From a virus: a DNA stretch of 34,502 bases. Both the position numbers and the translations under genes were made by a program. Shown one piece after another: positions 6,717 to 13,399 of the stretch. Position 1 is the first letter of the stretch. Each line of letters begins with the position of its first letter. The notes below the pieces were generated by a model. It saw only the letters and a list, made by a program, of their open reading frames with translations, was not told the origin of the DNA and made no database searches. The stretch covers positions 1 through 34,502 of IMG/VR virus record IMGVR_UViG_3300009161_000134. One strand, given 5' to 3'.

Positions 6717-6826
6717 TCATATTGAAACTCACTCGCATCTGCTTTTGGAGCCGCGTGTTCTTTCCCCGTTTTTCCAAGACTAGTACTTGGGGGGATGTGC
6801 CCATTTACACCAGAGCTTCAATATGA
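6717..6826 (-). ncRNA. Long-stem hairpin element 4, first RNA of the P1 unit
   Basis: About 110 nt closed by a 12-bp inverted repeat (6717-6728 with 6815-6826, one G-T pair). It lies immediately downstream of the boxB/boxA leader and before tRNA-Lys. The interior is GC-richer, with several runs of C and A. Confidence 0.55.
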
Positions 6827-6851
6827 CCTCACAGTCATGTTTTTCATCGAC

Positions 6852-6881
6852 TTGTTAAAGAGCGCGTTAATCTCTTAACGC
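6852..6881 (-). promoter_or_regulatory. rrn-type antitermination leader: boxB-like hairpin plus boxA
   Basis: Downstream of promoter P1 the minus strand shows a 7-bp hairpin GCGTTAA-GAGA-TTAACGC (6864-6881) with a GNRA tetraloop. It is followed at once by GCTCTTTAACAA (6852-6863), which matches the bacterial rrn boxA core. The boxB-then-boxA order is that of ribosomal RNA operons. Expected to recruit NusB/NusE; this is inference. Confidence 0.7.
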
Positions 6882-6889
6882 ATACAAGC

Positions 6890-6918
6890 ATTATACGGCA
6901 AGTTGAATTACTTGTCAA
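6890..6918 (-). promoter_or_regulatory. Promoter P1 of the distal tRNA unit
   Basis: TTGACA, 17 bp spacer, TATAAT on the minus strand: perfect sigma70 consensus hexamers with ideal spacing. Drives the element-4/tRNA-Lys to tRNA-Pro unit. Confidence 0.9.
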
Positions 6919-6931
6919 CCGTGCCTGACAT

Positions 6932-6955
6932 GAAAAAGCGCGGACCAACCGCGCT
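6932..6955 (-). terminator. Rho-independent terminator
   Basis: Hairpin AGCGCGG-TTGGT-CCGCGCT followed by TTTTT on the minus strand. It ends the transcript of the 6975-7235 gene and insulates promoter P1 just downstream. Confidence 0.9.
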
Positions 6956-6974
6956 GTTATCCAAACTTGGTTGG

Positions 6975-7235
6975 TTAGATGATGTTGATAACAACAGACT
7001 CGATAAAATCGGCAGATTCGGTATGAGTGTTTAGAAACAGTACAAACTCATCGGCTGCAGCTTGATCAATGAATCTCCACTCGCTTGTAACAGGCGAGTG
7101 GACGTGTGGCTTGACCTCGGTTTGTTTAGTTCCGTACATGGCACGAAGTTTTGCTGACAAGTCCTGACTGTATGTCTGTGACAGCTTAGTTTTTTCTACT
7201 TTCCAAATAATAGACACTGACTTAGTGAAATTCAT
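6975..7235 (-). CDS. Hypothetical phage protein, 86 aa
   Basis: An 86-residue protein of unknown function: basic N-terminal half, acidic hydrophobic C-terminal half, no recognised motif. An AAGGAT ribosome site precedes the ATG. A TAAATA motif (7253-7258) further upstream may be a late-type promoter element. A strong terminator follows. Confidence 0.75.
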   Translation of the reverse strand: MNFTKSVSIIWKVEKTKLSQTYSQDLSAKLRAMYGTKQTEVKPHVHSPVTSEWRFIDQAAADEFVLFLNTHTESADFIESVVINII

Positions 7236-7278
7236 GATGTATCCTTTTTACTATTTACCCAAATTTAAAAATAGTCAC

Positions 7279-7473
7279 TTAACCTGTGGTTGCTTTGTCT
7301 GATTTAGATGCATCGGGCACGTTTGGGGGCCTACCTGCTTTACGAGGTGCACCCCAGGCTGAATAGTTCACACCTTCGATCCGGCCGCTGACTCCGGTGG
7401 CCACTTGTTGAATCTTACCACCCTTGGCCAGGAACTCTTCCATAGCAGCATCTCGTTGTTGTTGTTCGGTCAT
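7279..7473 (-). CDS. Small phage protein with FLAKGGKI motif, 64 aa
   Basis: A 64-residue basic protein with EEFLAKGGKIQQV at about residues 12-24 and an AT-hook-like KAGRPP at about 45-50. The combination of a KGGKI segment and a GRPP end is familiar in small phage proteins and hints at DNA binding, but the function is unknown. It lies just downstream of tRNA-Arg(TCT). Confidence 0.75.
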   Translation of the reverse strand: MTEQQQRDAAMEEFLAKGGKIQQVATGVSGRIEGVNYSAWGAPRKAGRPPNVPDASKSDKATTG

Positions 7474-7496
7474 GTTGTGTATCCTTGTATATAAGT

Positions 7497-7571
7497 TGGT
7501 CTGCCCAGAGGGAATCGAACCCCCATTCTGGATTTAGAAGAACCATGTCCTATCCGTTGAACGATGGGCAG
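7497..7571 (-). tRNA. tRNA-Arg(TCT)
   Basis: Acceptor CTGCCCA/TGGGCAG, discriminator A, encoded CCA. Anticodon stem TGGTT/ATCCA, loop CTTCTAA (TCT). Confidence 0.94.
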
Positions 7572-7576
7572 AATTC

Positions 7577-7650
7577 TGGAGCGGGTAGCGAGAATCGAAC
7601 TCGCGAATAAACCTTGGCAAAGTTTCAGGTTACCATTACATCATACCCGC
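7577..7650 (-). tRNA. tRNA-Gly(GCC)
   Basis: Acceptor GCGGGTA/TACCCGC, discriminator T, encoded CCA. Anticodon stem AAACT/GGTTT, loop TTGCCAA (GCC). Its 5' end overlaps the stop of the omega-like gene. Confidence 0.94.
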
Positions 7651-7886
7651 CTGTTGGGCGCTCTAATTCGCTTGAGATACTCTTCGCCAACTGTGCCGTT
7701 TTGCACGTCCAACAAGGCACTCACAATTGGATTCTCGTAAGCCTGCTTCTGGCGTTGGATGTTATGCCGTTCAATGTCACGAGCACGGTGGCAAGCAATC
7801 AACACCAGATTGTATCGATTCCCGCCGGCATTTTCCACGCATTTTTCAGTGTTAATACCAATACCACGACTAAGGGTTACATTCAT
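7641..7886 (-). CDS. rpoZ: RNA polymerase omega subunit-like protein (RpoZ-like)
   Basis: An 81-residue protein aligning by eye with bacterial omega: an N-terminal MNVTL strand, the signature NRYNLVLIACHRARDI (about 23-38, compare NRFDLVLLAARRARQI of RpoZ), then NPIVSALLDV and a Glu-rich tail region. Omega binds beta-prime and helps RNA polymerase assembly. A phage copy could replace or modify host omega; that is inference. The ATG at 7886 has GAGG upstream; a TTG one codon earlier is possible. The 3' end overlaps tRNA-Gly(GCC) by about 10 nt. Confidence 0.8.
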   Translation of the reverse strand: MNVTLSRGIGINTEKCVENAGGNRYNLVLIACHRARDIERHNIQRQKQAYENPIVSALLDVQNGTVGEEYLKRIRAPNRRV

Positions 7887-7912
7887 CAAAGACCTCGGTT
7901 AATTTATATTTA

Positions 7913-7986
7913 TGGAGCGGGGTAGGAGAATCGAACTCCTAGCTTTAGCTTGGAAGGCTAAGGTATTACCACTATACGAACCCCGC
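7913..7986 (-). tRNA. tRNA-Gly(TCC)
   Basis: Acceptor GCGGGGT/ACCCCGC, discriminator T, encoded CCA. Anticodon stem TTAGC/GCTAA, loop CTTCCAA (TCC). Starts about 12 nt after a -10 box. Confidence 0.95.
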
Positions 7987-7998
7987 ATACATTCATGT

Positions 7999-8027
7999 AT
8001 TATAGCACAACTGTTATTAGATGTCAA
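7999..8027 (-). promoter_or_regulatory. Promoter ahead of tRNA-Gly(TCC)
   Basis: TTGACA, 17 bp spacer, TATAAT. The TGA stop of the YkuK-like gene (8024-8026) lies inside the -35 hexamer. No boxB/boxA follows here. Confidence 0.87.
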
Positions 8028-8494
8028 GCAGCCAGCAAGCTCTTTAGCCTATCTGCTGCATAACTGGCAGCAAAAGCATCTGGCTTGACCATGGGGATCA
8101 CGTTGCAAGTGCCGCGTATGTACCCAATTGCTTGCTGCACCACACAGCTGGATCCGTGCATTTCGCTAGGATTAATATCCAGGTGTACTTCGACCTCTCG
8201 ATCTTTCAGTACCTCCTGCAGCCTTTGAAACATTTCGCTGACCCGGTAAACCTCGTTCATGAGACGCATGCTGGGACGATTGTACTTTTGATCGTAGTCG
8301 CGTTCCTTGGAAGTCTCTCCAAAGATCTTGCAACCATTGCGACCGTTGATGTGTATGACCACAGCCACTGTGTATTCGGCCCACCAAACACCGTTAACCT
8401 TGAACCGCTCGCTGTCGGCACCCAAGTAGACTCGAGTACTAGGGCCCTGCTGGCTCATGAATTCTTCGACCTCTCGAACATCTACCTTTAACAT
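8024..8494 (-). CDS. YkuK/DUF458-type RNase H-like protein
   Basis: A 156-residue protein with the YkuK pattern: YLGADSER (Asp27), a beta-rich core, DYDQKYNRPSMRLMNEVY, HLDIN at 104-108 and KPDAFAASYAADR at 137-149. The paired acidic residues fit a ribonuclease H fold. The biochemical role of this family is not established. Length is normal for the family. It lies between tRNA genes, so a role in RNA processing is conceivable but unproven. Confidence 0.82.
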   Translation of the reverse strand: MLKVDVREVEEFMSQQGPSTRVYLGADSERFKVNGVWWAEYTVAVVIHINGRNGCKIFGETSKERDYDQKYNRPSMRLMNEVYRVSEMFQRLQEVLKDREVEVHLDINPSEMHGSSCVVQQAIGYIRGTCNVIPMVKPDAFAASYAADRLKSLLAA

Positions 8495-8522
8495 ACTATT
8501 TCCTATTGTGTAGTAAAACTCT

Positions 8523-8597
8523 TGGCCGGTCCTGAGAGGATCGAACTCCCATCACATGGTTCGAAGCCACATATTCTATCCATTGAACTAAAGACCG
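8523..8597 (-). tRNA. tRNA-Arg(TCG)
   Basis: Acceptor CGGTCTT/AGGACCG, discriminator G, encoded CCA. Loop CTTCGAA (TCG). Confidence 0.92.
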
Positions 8598-8604
8598 AAA
8601 AACT

Positions 8605-8694
8605 TGGCGGAGAGCCAGGGAATCGAACCCTGTGAACATATTACTACACTCTACTGATTAGCAGTCAGTTGCCTTACCGTCCGGCCCGCTCTCC
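8605..8694 (-). tRNA. tRNA-Ser(GCT)
   Basis: Class II tRNA with long variable arm, acceptor GGAGAGC/GCTCTCC, discriminator G, encoded CCA. Anticodon stem ACTGA/TCAGT, loop CTGCTAA (GCT). Confidence 0.95.
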
Positions 8695-8707
8695 TTTTGT
8701 AAAACTA

Positions 8708-8781
8708 TGGTGGACATGGGGAGAATCGAACTCCCATAAACGGCTTGCAAAGCCGTCGTAATCCCATTATACTACACGCCC
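8708..8781 (-). tRNA. tRNA-Ala(TGC)
   Basis: Acceptor GGGCGTG/CATGTCC includes the G3-T70 pair that alanyl-tRNA synthetase reads. Discriminator A, encoded CCA. Stem ACGGC/GCCGT, loop TTTGCAA (TGC). Confidence 0.95.
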
Positions 8782-8795
8782 ATATAAAACTATCT

Positions 8796-8872
8796 TGGTG
8801 GTCAGGAGAGCACTCGAAGCTCCACATTCCTCCTTATGAGGGAGGCTCTACTTCCTCTTAAGATACCTGACC
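8796..8872 (-). tRNA. tRNA-Met(CAT) or tRNA-Ile2(CAT)
   Basis: Acceptor GGTCAGG/CCTGACC, discriminator A, encoded CCA. Stem CCTCC/GGAGG, loop CTCATAA (CAT). Elongator Met versus lysidine-modified Ile2 cannot be settled from sequence alone. Confidence 0.9.
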
Positions 8873-8878
8873 AAACGT

Positions 8879-8953
8879 TGGTACCTGGTCACGGTTTCGA
8901 ACCGCGGACATCTTCGGTGTAAACGAAGCGCTCTCCCCCTGAGCTAACCAGGC
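8879..8953 (-). tRNA. tRNA-Val(TAC)
   Basis: Acceptor GCCTGGT/ACCAGGT (one G-T), discriminator A, encoded CCA. Stem CTTCG/CGAAG, loop TTTACAC (TAC). Confidence 0.94.
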
Positions 8954-8971
8954 TTTTGTATTCTCTAAAAT

Positions 8972-9853
8972 TTATCCTGGCTTTTTATGTTCGATAATTA
9001 CAAACCAATGCCATTGGTCACCGGCTACTATTACATGAGACATTTGTAATCCAGCTTGTTCAACTATATCTAAAAAATCAACCGGACCTGTATACGTTTG
9101 CCCTTGAACTAAAATTAGTATACCATCAGGTCTAAGATAATTTTTTACATCTATTAAGAATGTTCTCAATATTTGTAATCCAGGGTCGCATGTTAATCGG
9201 AACTGGTTTAACGATTGATTCAATAAATTCCCAAAAAACCACGGTGGATTCCCCACTACAAGATCGTACAACTGTATTGGTTGTATATCTGACAATCGTC
9301 TAATATGATGCACGTTAACATTGTAATTATGATTTACTAACTCAGCAGCCTTCAAGGCTGGTTTCCAGATATCAGCTAGGTCTAATTTATTACACAATCC
9401 TTGGCCTAGAATACCAAACCCGATAAATCCTGGACCCGAGCACCAATCTAAACAATGATCAAAAATCTTACCTGGCGCAATCATGTTTAATATTTCGATA
9501 AACAAAGGAGATCTTGTTGTGCCCCCGCATTCCATTGATGGGTGATATTTTAGTTTTATGCCTTGGAAAGATATTTCTTCAGTTAGTTCCAGGTCACTAT
9601 CATCTAAAAAATAATCAACCATTGGCTCGGAACACAAGGTCTCGACTTGGGTTGGAGTCGATGCTAGTATTGACATAGGCCCGTTTGAACGAACAAAATC
9701 TAAATTTTTCTTAAAAAGAAAACCTAGATTTTGAAACAATATTTTTTGTTGAATATGAATCGGTAAAGTTTCTAGATCGTCAAACGACTCACAATCCGGC
9801 CAGCCTGGCTCTCGTATGTTCTTATAAAAATTTTTCCAATCAATATGATTCAT
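8972..9853 (-). CDS. Class I methyltransferase with NPPW motif
   Basis: A 293-residue protein. SAM-binding motif I is DWCSGPG (136-142), followed by an acidic strand end (LADI, 159-162) and the catalytic NPPW at 202-205. Known NPPY/W enzymes methylate amino groups: adenine N6, guanine N2 or glutamine N5. The single compact domain with an N-terminal helical extension resembles RNA or protein N-methyltransferases (PrmC/RsmC type) as much as DNA ones. The substrate is unknown. It sits in the tRNA region downstream of an SGNH gene. Confidence 0.75.
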   Translation of the reverse strand: MNHIDWKNFYKNIREPGWPDCESFDDLETLPIHIQQKILFQNLGFLFKKNLDFVRSNGPMSILASTPTQVETLCSEPMVDYFLDDSDLELTEEISFQGIKLKYHPSMECGGTTRSPLFIEILNMIAPGKIFDHCLDWCSGPGFIGFGILGQGLCNKLDLADIWKPALKAAELVNHNYNVNVHHIRRLSDIQPIQLYDLVVGNPPWFFGNLLNQSLNQFRLTCDPGLQILRTFLIDVKNYLRPDGILILVQGQTYTGPVDFLDIVEQAGLQMSHVIVAGDQWHWFVIIEHKKPG

Positions 9854-9895
9854 GTTAGAATTATTCTCATTTATATTTTTTTGAACTTGGTGTAT

Positions 9896-10687
9896 CTAAT
9901 GCTCTACTGGTACAGGCAAATATTCTTTCGACTGCAACCAAGGCATAATAACTTGGTCTGTAAATTCTTTGTGATGTTCATGAACAGGATGGCAAGGCCG
10001 AGTCAACGCTTCTTCAGGCCACAAGTGTAGCAGTTTACTGTTATCTCGGACCCAGGCATATTCACTTGTAACTGGTAATAAATTTGACTGATCGATATTG
10101 TCAATCAAGTACTCAACTTCAATATGCTGCTGAGTCTCGGGACTCCCCAAGTTATCATCGATATAATTAGTGAAAAAATATCTAATCCCTTGCGATTTTA
10201 AAAACCACTGAGTTCTCAAAACATGTTCTATGCTGTAAATTGAAGCCCCTACTGTATCATAAAACATTCGATAGTGTGTTTCGGCTTCTCTGTTGCGAGC
10301 CTTAGCCCAGTTGGCATTGAGAATAACCCAATGCCGATCTGCACCTTTGACAAAAGAGGTAGGGTTTTCCATCCACCCGTTGTTTACATGATCCTGAACA
10401 AAGTGCAAAATGTCTGGATCATCACATCGGTAGTCATGACGATCGGCCCCGGACCACATTACTCCCACCAGGATATCTTGTGGCCGATGTGTTTTAAGAG
10501 CATCGATCACGTTGTAAATTATACCGCGACTGATTAATCCGTTGCCTTGACTGCCAACAGCCGAACTGCGATGTTCGGTGTATCCATGTGGTTGCAGTGC
10601 TCGATAAAGATGTCTAGGCCACGTATCAATGTGATCGCTGTAGCACTCACTAAAACTACAGCCTCCGGTTAATAATAATTTTGTCAT
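9896..10687 (-). CDS. SGNH/GDSL hydrolase-like protein (copy 1)
   Basis: A 263-residue protein with the block I nucleophile motif GGCSFS (8-13), a conserved Gly/Asn block (GSQGNG, about 45-50) and a late HPVHEHH segment (233-239) that can supply the catalytic His. SGNH hydrolases cleave esters or acetyl groups, often on glycans. In phages, related proteins are common beside sugar-modifying genes. Five diverged SGNH-like proteins occur in this window. Confidence 0.7.
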   Translation of the reverse strand: MTKLLLTGGCSFSECYSDHIDTWPRHLYRALQPHGYTEHRSSAVGSQGNGLISRGIIYNVIDALKTHRPQDILVGVMWSGADRHDYRCDDPDILHFVQDHVNNGWMENPTSFVKGADRHWVILNANWAKARNREAETHYRMFYDTVGASIYSIEHVLRTQWFLKSQGIRYFFTNYIDDNLGSPETQQHIEVEYLIDNIDQSNLLPVTSEYAWVRDNSKLLHLWPEEALTRPCHPVHEHHKEFTDQVIMPWLQSKEYLPVPVEH

Positions 10688-10705
10688 ATACTACTATATA
10701 TCCCA

Positions 10706-10789
10706 TGGTGCGGACGGAGAGACTCGAACTCTCACGCACAAGGCACGAGCTTCTAAGACTCGCATGGCTACCAATTACATCACGTCCGC
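10706..10789 (-). tRNA. tRNA-Leu(TAG)
   Basis: Class II tRNA, acceptor GCGGACG/CGTCCGC, discriminator A, encoded CCA. Stem CGAGT/GCTCG, loop CTTAGAA (TAG). Confidence 0.94.
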
Positions 10790-10813
10790 ATTCTTACACA
10801 AATAAATATCTCG

Positions 10814-11530
10814 ATGAAAATAAATTACGATTCCTGTTACAGTAACAACTTCAACAGCGGTTCGTTGGCCAATCAAACTGTGCACTGGTTGCCAATGGAT
10901 ACCAAAGAACGGTACCGGGACAACTTGCGATCAAATCGTGCTGTGCTAGAGCGTAACGGATGGATCAACAAAGAGATCACTTATAAATTTAACAGCCACG
11001 CTTTCAGGTGCAACGAGTTTACATCTGATCCTAGCATTTTATTCCTGGGTTGCAGCCATACTGTCGGGATTGGAGTACCGCTCGAGCACACCTGGCCAAC
11101 ACTAGTGGCTGAAAAATTAAATTTAAAATGTTACAATCTTGGACAAGGTGGTGGTAGTGCAGACACTGCATACCGTTTAGGGTCGCATTGGATTCCCCGG
11201 CTCTTACCAAAGATAGTGGTATTTTTAGTACCAAATATACACAGATTAGAGCTAGTAAAAGAACATGATATAACTTTCTTAACACCAATGACCCCGGACA
11301 AGTGTGTGTTAGGGTTTTATGACCAATGGATATATGTTGAAGCTAACTGCTGGCTAAATTCTCAAAAGAATACTTTTGCTCTTGAGCAAATTTGCAATTT
11401 AAATAGTTGCAAATTTATATCTTTGCACCTAGACTGTCTACCCGGTTTAGACCTGGCTAGAGATTTATCACATTGTGGTATTCGATCTCATCTAACTCTA
11501 GCCGATACTGTAGTAAGTTTAATCAATTAG
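10814..11530 (+). CDS. SGNH/GDSL hydrolase-like protein (copy 2), plus strand
   Basis: A 238-residue protein with FLGCSHTVG (77-85) as block I and NLGQGGGSADTAYRL (about 108-122) as the Gly/Asn block. A DLSHCGIRSH segment near the C-terminus may hold the catalytic His. It is one of the few plus-strand genes and sits with 11548-12237 as a two-gene island between tRNA genes. A TAAATA motif (10803-10808) ends only 5 nt before the ATG. Confidence 0.75.
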   Translation: MKINYDSCYSNNFNSGSLANQTVHWLPMDTKERYRDNLRSNRAVLERNGWINKEITYKFNSHAFRCNEFTSDPSILFLGCSHTVGIGVPLEHTWPTLVAEKLNLKCYNLGQGGGSADTAYRLGSHWIPRLLPKIVVFLVPNIHRLELVKEHDITFLTPMTPDKCVLGFYDQWIYVEANCWLNSQKNTFALEQICNLNSCKFISLHLDCLPGLDLARDLSHCGIRSHLTLADTVVSLIN

Positions 11531-11547
11531 TCATATCGGCCCGGCCC

Positions 11548-12237
11548 ATGAAATATATAAATGTGTTTATCTACTTGCCTGGCAGTGCTGGCAAGTTTAC
11601 ACAGTTTTTGACATCCTTGCACTTGAGTACTCGTCCACATATACCTTTAGGAGGACTAATAACCGATATTAGCACTGAACGATTGAATTTGTATTCTTTT
11701 AAAAATTTATATACACTGCATGGATCTTGGAAAGATCATCATCAAAAATTTTTTAGTTCTATTACTGATCGGGCGTACACTGAGTTTTTAAACTCAAAGT
11801 ATACTCATTATAATTTTTGTGAGCATCCGCATGAGTTTTATCAACCGCCGGCCCATCACCGGTATAGTAATCCTTACGTTTACAAACTGATACAAAACAA
11901 AATTTGTCAATCAGACTGTCAAATTAGACACTTGCAAATTTTAGTTAGCGCAAAGTATCAGTCAGTTGTTGACGAGTTCAAAATTAAAAACGGAAACTTT
12001 CCATTTGTGCGTCCCAATGAGGAAATCGAGAATTCTCAATTCACCAGGGACCACGATCCGTACATAATCAACTTAGACAATTATTTCATAGGAGAAAGTA
12101 ACTTCTTAGACGAGTACACTAAATTGATGAACTATCTCGAGATACCCGCTCAAGTCGATCTGGCACTGCAATTATACCAGGGCTGGATCGAGGCGAGAAA
12201 CTCTAATCCATACTCTGGTGCTGCCTCGTGGAATTGA
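11548..12237 (+). CDS. Hypothetical protein with N-terminal LPGSAGKF motif
   Basis: A 229-residue protein starting with a strand (INVFIYLPG) and GSAGKF at about residues 11-16. This resembles the GSGGNF loop at the start of some phage sulfotransferase/kinase-like proteins; that relation is weak. The ATG at 11548 is preferred over the longer frame from 11473, which overlaps the SGNH gene. Its last codons are antisense to the 3' half of a split tRNA. Confidence 0.6.
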   Translation: MKYINVFIYLPGSAGKFTQFLTSLHLSTRPHIPLGGLITDISTERLNLYSFKNLYTLHGSWKDHHQKFFSSITDRAYTEFLNSKYTHYNFCEHPHEFYQPPAHHRYSNPYVYKLIQNKICQSDCQIRHLQILVSAKYQSVVDEFKIKNGNFPFVRPNEEIENSQFTRDHDPYIINLDNYFIGESNFLDEYTKLMNYLEIPAQVDLALQLYQGWIEARNSNPYSGAASWN

Positions 12238-12252
12238 ACCTACTTCACCGGT
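12216..12252 (-). pseudogene. 3' half of a split tRNA
   Basis: Minus strand ACCGG (anticodon stem 3' side), TGAA, T-arm with TTCAATT loop, acceptor AGGCAGC, A, CCA. Acceptor and anticodon-stem strands pair with the 5' half at 12949-12980 (7 bp plus 5 bp). The T-stem GTAGG/CCACG pairs at only two positions, so the gene is probably decaying. Confidence 0.7.
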
Positions 12253-12260
12253 TGCATATT

Positions 12261-12339
12261 TGGTAGGAGGTCTAGGAATTGAACCTAGTTCTACTGCTCT
12301 TCAGGCAGTCGCTGAAATCACCAGACTAGCTCACCCCCC
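12261..12339 (-). tRNA. tRNA-Phe(GAA)
   Basis: Acceptor GGGGGGT/ACCTCCT (two G-T), discriminator A, encoded CCA. Stem ACTGC/GCAGT, loop CTGAAGA (GAA). The D-loop is unusually large. Its 5' 22 nt overlap the end of the homing endonuclease gene, and the whole tRNA lies inside the split tRNA. Confidence 0.85.
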
Positions 12340-12929
12340 AAAAACTTTTCGTATTGTTCTTTTTCAACAATGACAATATTTTTGTCTGGATATGTTTTAA
12401 GAACAATATCCATCTTTTCTCTATCTCTGCCCCACCAATGTCCTTTAACTTCTAAGAATACATTGTATGCTGGTAGAAAGAAATCTGGAGTATAACAACG
12501 GACTTTATCATCCATTACATACTCTAATACATCTCTGTTAGTTTTAAGTTTTTTCCACTCTATTCCTAACTCCTCAAACTTTAGGGCAACATTTCTTTCC
12601 CAGGTGCCTTGAACTTTTTGCCCTGCAACTTCATACCATTTAGCTCTACCACCTTTGTTATTGATAGATAACTTTTGACTGATCTTACGTTTAGTCTCTT
12701 CGGTATGTTTTTTTCCCTTGAATGTTCCAGGCAACCCTATGTTCCATGGAATCTGAACACCTGTTAGTCCTTTGTTCCAAGCAGGCTTTCCTATTTGATG
12801 TCCTCCAAAGGATATTCCAGGATTTGTATGCGTTCTGTAGATATGCGAAGTAGTTGCCTGCCTGCTGTTAAATTCACGCTGGCATTCTTTGCACATCCAT
12901 TTGTCGTTTAGTTGGTGATAGTTTTTCAT
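12318..12929 (-). CDS. Homing endonuclease, zinc finger + NUMOD + PD-(D/E)xK-like domain
   Basis: A 203-residue free-standing homing endonuclease. N-terminal C2H2 finger (C13, C16, H29, H34), then NUMOD-type DNA-binding segments (GKPAWNKGL about 47-55 and KHTEETKRKIS about 74-84), then a C-terminal nuclease core with PDF (148-150) and EVK (160-162) plus Trp/Asp-rich KGHWWGRD. The start at 12929 is chosen over an extension into the tRNA 5' half. TATAAATA (12935-12942) lies 5 nt upstream. It interrupts a tRNA gene. Confidence 0.85.
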   Translation of the reverse strand: MKNYHQLNDKWMCKECQREFNSRQATTSHIYRTHTNPGISFGGHQIGKPAWNKGLTGVQIPWNIGLPGTFKGKKHTEETKRKISQKLSINNKGGRAKWYEVAGQKVQGTWERNVALKFEELGIEWKKLKTNRDVLEYVMDDKVRCYTPDFFLPAYNVFLEVKGHWWGRDREKMDIVLKTYPDKNIVIVEKEQYEKFLGGELVW

Positions 12930-12948
12930 ATACTTATTTATACAAAAC

Positions 12949-12980
12949 ACCGGCGCTATGACCACATCAGCTAAAGCAGC
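12949..12980 (-). pseudogene. 5' half of a split tRNA
   Basis: Minus strand GCTGCTT (acceptor), TA, D-arm GCT...AGC containing TGG, G26, then CCGGT (anticodon stem 5' side). The gene then breaks inside the anticodon loop (GTTTTG) and runs into the homing endonuclease. The matching half is at 12216-12252. Confidence 0.7.
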
Positions 12981-12989
12981 ATACACTTA

Positions 12990-13063
12990 TGGTACCCGGT
13001 AAAGGTAACGATCCTCTGTCTAACGATTATCAGTCGTTTGCTCTACCTTTGAGCTAACCGGGT
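12990..13063 (-). tRNA. tRNA-Ile(GAT)
   Basis: Acceptor ACCCGGT/ACCGGGT, discriminator A, encoded CCA. Stem AACGA/TCGTT, loop CTGATAA (GAT). The T-loop is ATCGTTA: A54 and T58 replace the universal T54 and A58. Confidence 0.92.
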
Positions 13064-13077
13064 ATAAAACAATTTTG

Positions 13078-13112
13078 GGGTGAAGTGGGGGAAATCCCAT
13101 ATCGCAAATAAC
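13078..13112 (-). pseudogene. Duplicated 3' fragment of tRNA-His
   Basis: A stretch resembling the 3' third of the adjacent tRNA-His (GCGATA, TGGGAT, TTCCCC, CACCCCA in order) but without the rest of a tRNA. It keeps an intact CCCCA end, whereas the full tRNA-His has CCCCT. Confidence 0.5.
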
Positions 13113-13117
13113 TTAGG

Positions 13118-13189
13118 GGTGACTGATGGGGAACGATCCCATACTATCGCTTTCACAGAGCAATGTGCAGACCACTACACTACAGTCAC
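13118..13189 (-). tRNA. tRNA-His(GTG)
   Basis: Acceptor GTGACTG/CAGTCAC, C73 discriminator as expected for His, stem TTGCT/AGCGA, loop CTGTGAA (GTG). Two oddities: no encoded CCA (CCT follows C73) and no G at -1 in the DNA. The T-loop ATCGTTC has A54/T58. Confidence 0.88.
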
Positions 13190-13230
13190 ACCTAAGGTAT
13201 CTATATCACTAACAACACCATTGAAAAAGT

Positions 13231-13305
13231 TGGCGGTCTGTGGGGGAATCGAACCCCCGTAAGTGGATAGACAATCCACAGTAATAACCTCTATACGAAC
13301 AGACC
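13231..13305 (-). tRNA. tRNA-Asp(GTC)
   Basis: Acceptor GGTCTGT/ACAGACC, discriminator G, encoded CCA. Stem GTGGA/TCCAC, loop TTGTCTA (GTC). Confidence 0.95.
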
Positions 13306-13312
13306 TAAATTT

Positions 13313-13388
13313 TGGTAGGGGTTGATGGATTCGAACCACCGCATGTCGGAATCAAAATCCGATGCCTTACCAACTTGGCGAAACCCCT
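13313..13388 (-). tRNA. tRNA-Gln(TTG)
   Basis: Acceptor AGGGGTT/AACCCCT, discriminator A, encoded CCA. Stem TCGGA/TCCGA, loop TTTTGAT (TTG). Confidence 0.94.
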
Positions 13389-13399
13389 GTATATATGTT

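Noticed and set aside
6166-6826. Hairpin elements in the tRNA cluster as rho-independent terminators
   Set aside because: The stems enclose 60-90 nt rather than a short loop, no T-tract follows on the transcribed strand, and tRNAs lie downstream in the same unit.
12253-12948. The interruption of the split tRNA as a group I intron
   Set aside because: The endonuclease ORF and tRNA-Phe fill almost the whole insert, and no P3-P7 core could be found in the short flanks, unlike the tRNA-Leu intron.
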